Positions 5,166-6,962 of a stretch of 6,962 nt of DNA are shown here, piece after piece; position 1 is the stretch's first letter; each line of letters opens with the position of its first letter. The translations under genes and the position numbers were made by a program. The notes beneath the pieces were generated by a model. The model was not told the DNA's origin and ran no database searches. It worked only from the letters and a program-made list of their open reading frames with translations. Source of the stretch: Candidatus Krumholzibacteriia bacterium (lineage in GTDB: Bacteria; Krumholzibacteriota; Krumholzibacteriia; LZORAL124-64-63); the NCBI GenBank assembly GCA_027056825.1, contig JALUJS010000609.1:1-6962 (forward strand), written 5' to 3'.

Positions 5166-6962
5166 TCACACGCAGGCGGGTTCTTCCATCTGTTCGAGGT
5201 TCCAGCGGGCGTCCGCGTTGTTGGGATCGCGGGCCAGGATACCCGCCAGGATATCCACGGCCTCCTCGCGCCCCTGACCCTCGGGATCCCGCTGCCAGCG
5301 GATCACCGCCAGGTCGTTGGCCGCCCGGTCGTGATCCGGCATGGACGACAGCACCGCCCGCAGCATGCGCTCGGCCTTGTCCAGGCGCCCAGCGGCGTAG
5401 AACCGCTCCGCCTTGTCCGTCCAGCGGTCGGCCTCCCAGCGGGCCAGCGGCAGGACCTCCACCCGCGGCGACTGCGGCAGGTGATGGAAGTGCAGGCCCG
5501 GCAAAAAACCGTCGTCGATGAGCTGCTTGAGGTTCAGGTTGCCGGTGTTGCGGGCGGTGGCCTCCAGGTCCCACTTGGCGCGGAAGATCTGGAACTTCTC
5601 GTCCAGTTCCCGGTCGTAATCCACCTGGCCCTCGGCGAAGCTGCGGCTTCCGAAGTGGTGCACGAAGCTGTCCTTCGCCACCAGGGACGAATAACCGGCC
5701 AGGAAGGCCCGCAGGCAGAAATCGGTATCCTCGTAGTTGCCGCGGCCGAACCCCTCGTCCAGGCCGCCGATCTTCTCGATGACCTCGCGCTTGATCAGCA
5801 CGCAGAACCCCACCAGCCACAGGGCCTGCTCACGCCCGGCGGCGTGCTTGCGGGCCCGCGCCGCGGCGAAATCGGCCAGCCCTTCCAGGGTGTCCTCGTC
5901 GTAGGGCACCGCCTCCAGCTTCTGGCCGCCGGTGATGGAGTTGGTGACCGGTCCGGCCAGGCCCACGCCCGCATCCGATTCCACGGCCGCGATCAGGCTG
6001 TCCAGCCAACCGTCGGTGACCACCGTGTCGCTGTTCAGCAGGCAGATGTAACGCCCGCGGGCCGCCGCGATACCGATATTGTTGCCCGCGGCGAAACCCA
6101 GGTTCTCCTCGTTGCGAATCACCCGCACCCTCGCGTGCGTGGCCTCGAGTTCCCGCAGCCAGGCGCGGGCCGGGGCGTCCGAGCCGTTGTCCACGAAGAT
6201 CAGCTCGCAGTCCTCCCCCGTGTGCTCGAGCAGGGAATCCGCGCAGCGCTTGACGTAGTCCAGGGCGTTCCACACCAGCACGACGACGCTGGTAGTGAAG
6301 GGGGACTGCTCCGGCTCGCCCTCCAGGCGGCCGCCCAGCCGCAGCCGGGGCTGGATGTACGGGCCGATCTGGTTGTCCGGCGTGGGCGTGAAACGGCCGT
6401 CCATATCGCAGATGAAGTCCGGCTTGGCCACGCCGTGCCACTTGCGCATGAAGACCTGCAGGTTGTGCTCCACCTTGGCCCAGCGCTGGACCCCGCTCTG
6501 GGATTCGTAGTGGATGATCTCGCACTCGGGCCGGTACACCACCTTCCAGCCCGCCTGCCGGGCCTTCAGGCACAGGTCCACGTCCTCGTTGCCGTTCCAA
6601 TACTCCGGATCGAAGCCGCCGGTCTGCTGGAAGATCTCCGGCCGGATGGCCAGGCAGGCCCCGGTGACCACCTGCATCTGCTGGGCCCGGTTGGCCGCCG
6701 GGTCGCTGGACGGCTTCTGGTAGGACAGGTGGATGCCCCCGAAGGTGACCCGCTCCTTGCGGGCCTCGATCACCGCCACGCCGCCGTGCTGGATGGTTCC
6801 GTCGGGGAACAGCAGCTTGGCGCCCACCACGCCCACCGAGGGATCGTGGTCCAGGGTCGTCACCAGGGGATCGAGCCAGTGCGGCTTCACTTCCATGTCG
6901 TTGTTCAGGAACAGGAGGTACCGGCCCCGGGCCACGGCCGCCCCGGCGTTGCAACCCTTGGC
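5166..6962 (-). CDS. Tandem GT2 family glycosyltransferase with C-terminal TPR-like tail, 5' end outside window
   Basis: The frame stays open to the right edge: codons before the GTG at 6935 read AKGCNAGAA, conserved GT2 sequence, so that GTG is internal. At least 598 residues are present (numbered from the edge). The first, truncated GT-A domain shows the DXD-like LFLNND (17-22), a G-A-C-L acceptor segment, and GNEDVDLCLKARQAG (ED at 126-127). A linker (about 175-223) leads to a complete second GT2 domain: SVVVLVWNALDYVKRCADSL, IFVDNGS, NLGFAAGNN, LLNSD (308-312), and NYEDTDFCLRAFLAG (ED at 411-412). From about 509 the tail shows TPR-like helices (AERFYAAGRLDKAERMLRAVL; ILARDPNNADARWNLEQM). 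GT2 enzymes transfer sugars from nucleotide sugars on the cytoplasmic side. Such tandem enzymes build surface polysaccharide or modify surface proteins; the acceptor here is unknown. It ends at TGA 5166-5168, convergent with the pilus cluster. Confidence 0.9.
   Translation of the reverse strand, partial: AKGCNAGAAVARGRYLLFLNNDMEVKPHWLDPLVTTLDHDPSVGVVGAKLLFPDGTIQHGGVAVIEARKERVTFGGIHLSYQKPSSDPAANRAQQMQVVTGACLAIRPEIFQQTGGFDPEYWNGNEDVDLCLKARQAGWKVVYRPECEIIHYESQSGVQRWAKVEHNLQVFMRKWHGVAKPDFICDMDGRFTPTPDNQIGPYIQPRLRLGGRLEGEPEQSPFTTSVVVLVWNALDYVKRCADSLLEHTGEDCELIFVDNGSDAPARAWLRELEATHARVRVIRNEENLGFAAGNNIGIAAARGRYICLLNSDTVVTDGWLDSLIAAVESDAGVGLAGPVTNSITGGQKLEAVPYDEDTLEGLADFAAARARKHAAGREQALWLVGFCVLIKREVIEKIGGLDEGFGRGNYEDTDFCLRAFLAGYSSLVAKDSFVHHFGSRSFAEGQVDYDRELDEKFQIFRAKWDLEATARNTGNLNLKQLIDDGFLPGLHFHHLPQSPRVEVLPLARWEADRWTDKAERFYAAGRLDKAERMLRAVLSSMPDHDRAANDLAVIRWQRDPEGQGREEAVDILAGILARDPNNADARWNLEQMEEPACV

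Overview
The window is GC-rich coding DNA from a Gram-negative bacterium. Three things suggest an uncultured lineage of the FCB group, of the Krumholzibacteria/Eisenbacteria kind: a C-terminal FlgD-Ig/type-A-sorting-like tail on a secreted protein, a small secreted protein ending in a W-G-x-V-K-x-L-Y-R motif, and a type IV pilus PilX/PilY1 pair in a very GC-rich background. This placement is inference from protein style; no rRNA or other marker gene is present.

Layout: (1) 1-305, plus strand, is the 3' end of a secreted or surface protein. (2) A perfect 13-bp hairpin at 335-364 serves this gene and the convergent gene that follows. (3) 391-990, minus strand, encodes a 199-residue exported protein of unknown function. 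(4) 991-1388 is a divergent intergenic region whose core (1151-1250) is only 24% G+C and carries two perfect AT-rich inverted repeats. (5) 1389-5116, plus strand, is a compact three-gene cluster: a PilX-like minor pilin, a 914-residue PilY1 with a complete vWA metal site and two calcium-loop motifs, and a 137-residue exported protein. (6) A 10-bp GC hairpin lies at 5117-5142. (7) 5166 to the right edge, minus strand, is a large glycosyltransferase with two GT2 domains and a C-terminal TPR-like tail; its N-terminus is outside the window.

How the genes fit together: PilX-like pilins and PilY1 are known elsewhere to form the priming/tip complex of type IV pili, with PilY1 acting as adhesin and calcium-dependent regulator of extension and retraction. 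Here the pair stands without the usual fimT/pilV/pilW neighbours and is followed by a small exported protein that is probably co-transcribed. That third gene is the best candidate for something undescribed, perhaps a periplasmic partner of PilY1 or of the tip complex. The glycosyltransferase converges on the cluster and has no demonstrated link to it, though glycosylation of surface structures is a possible theme.
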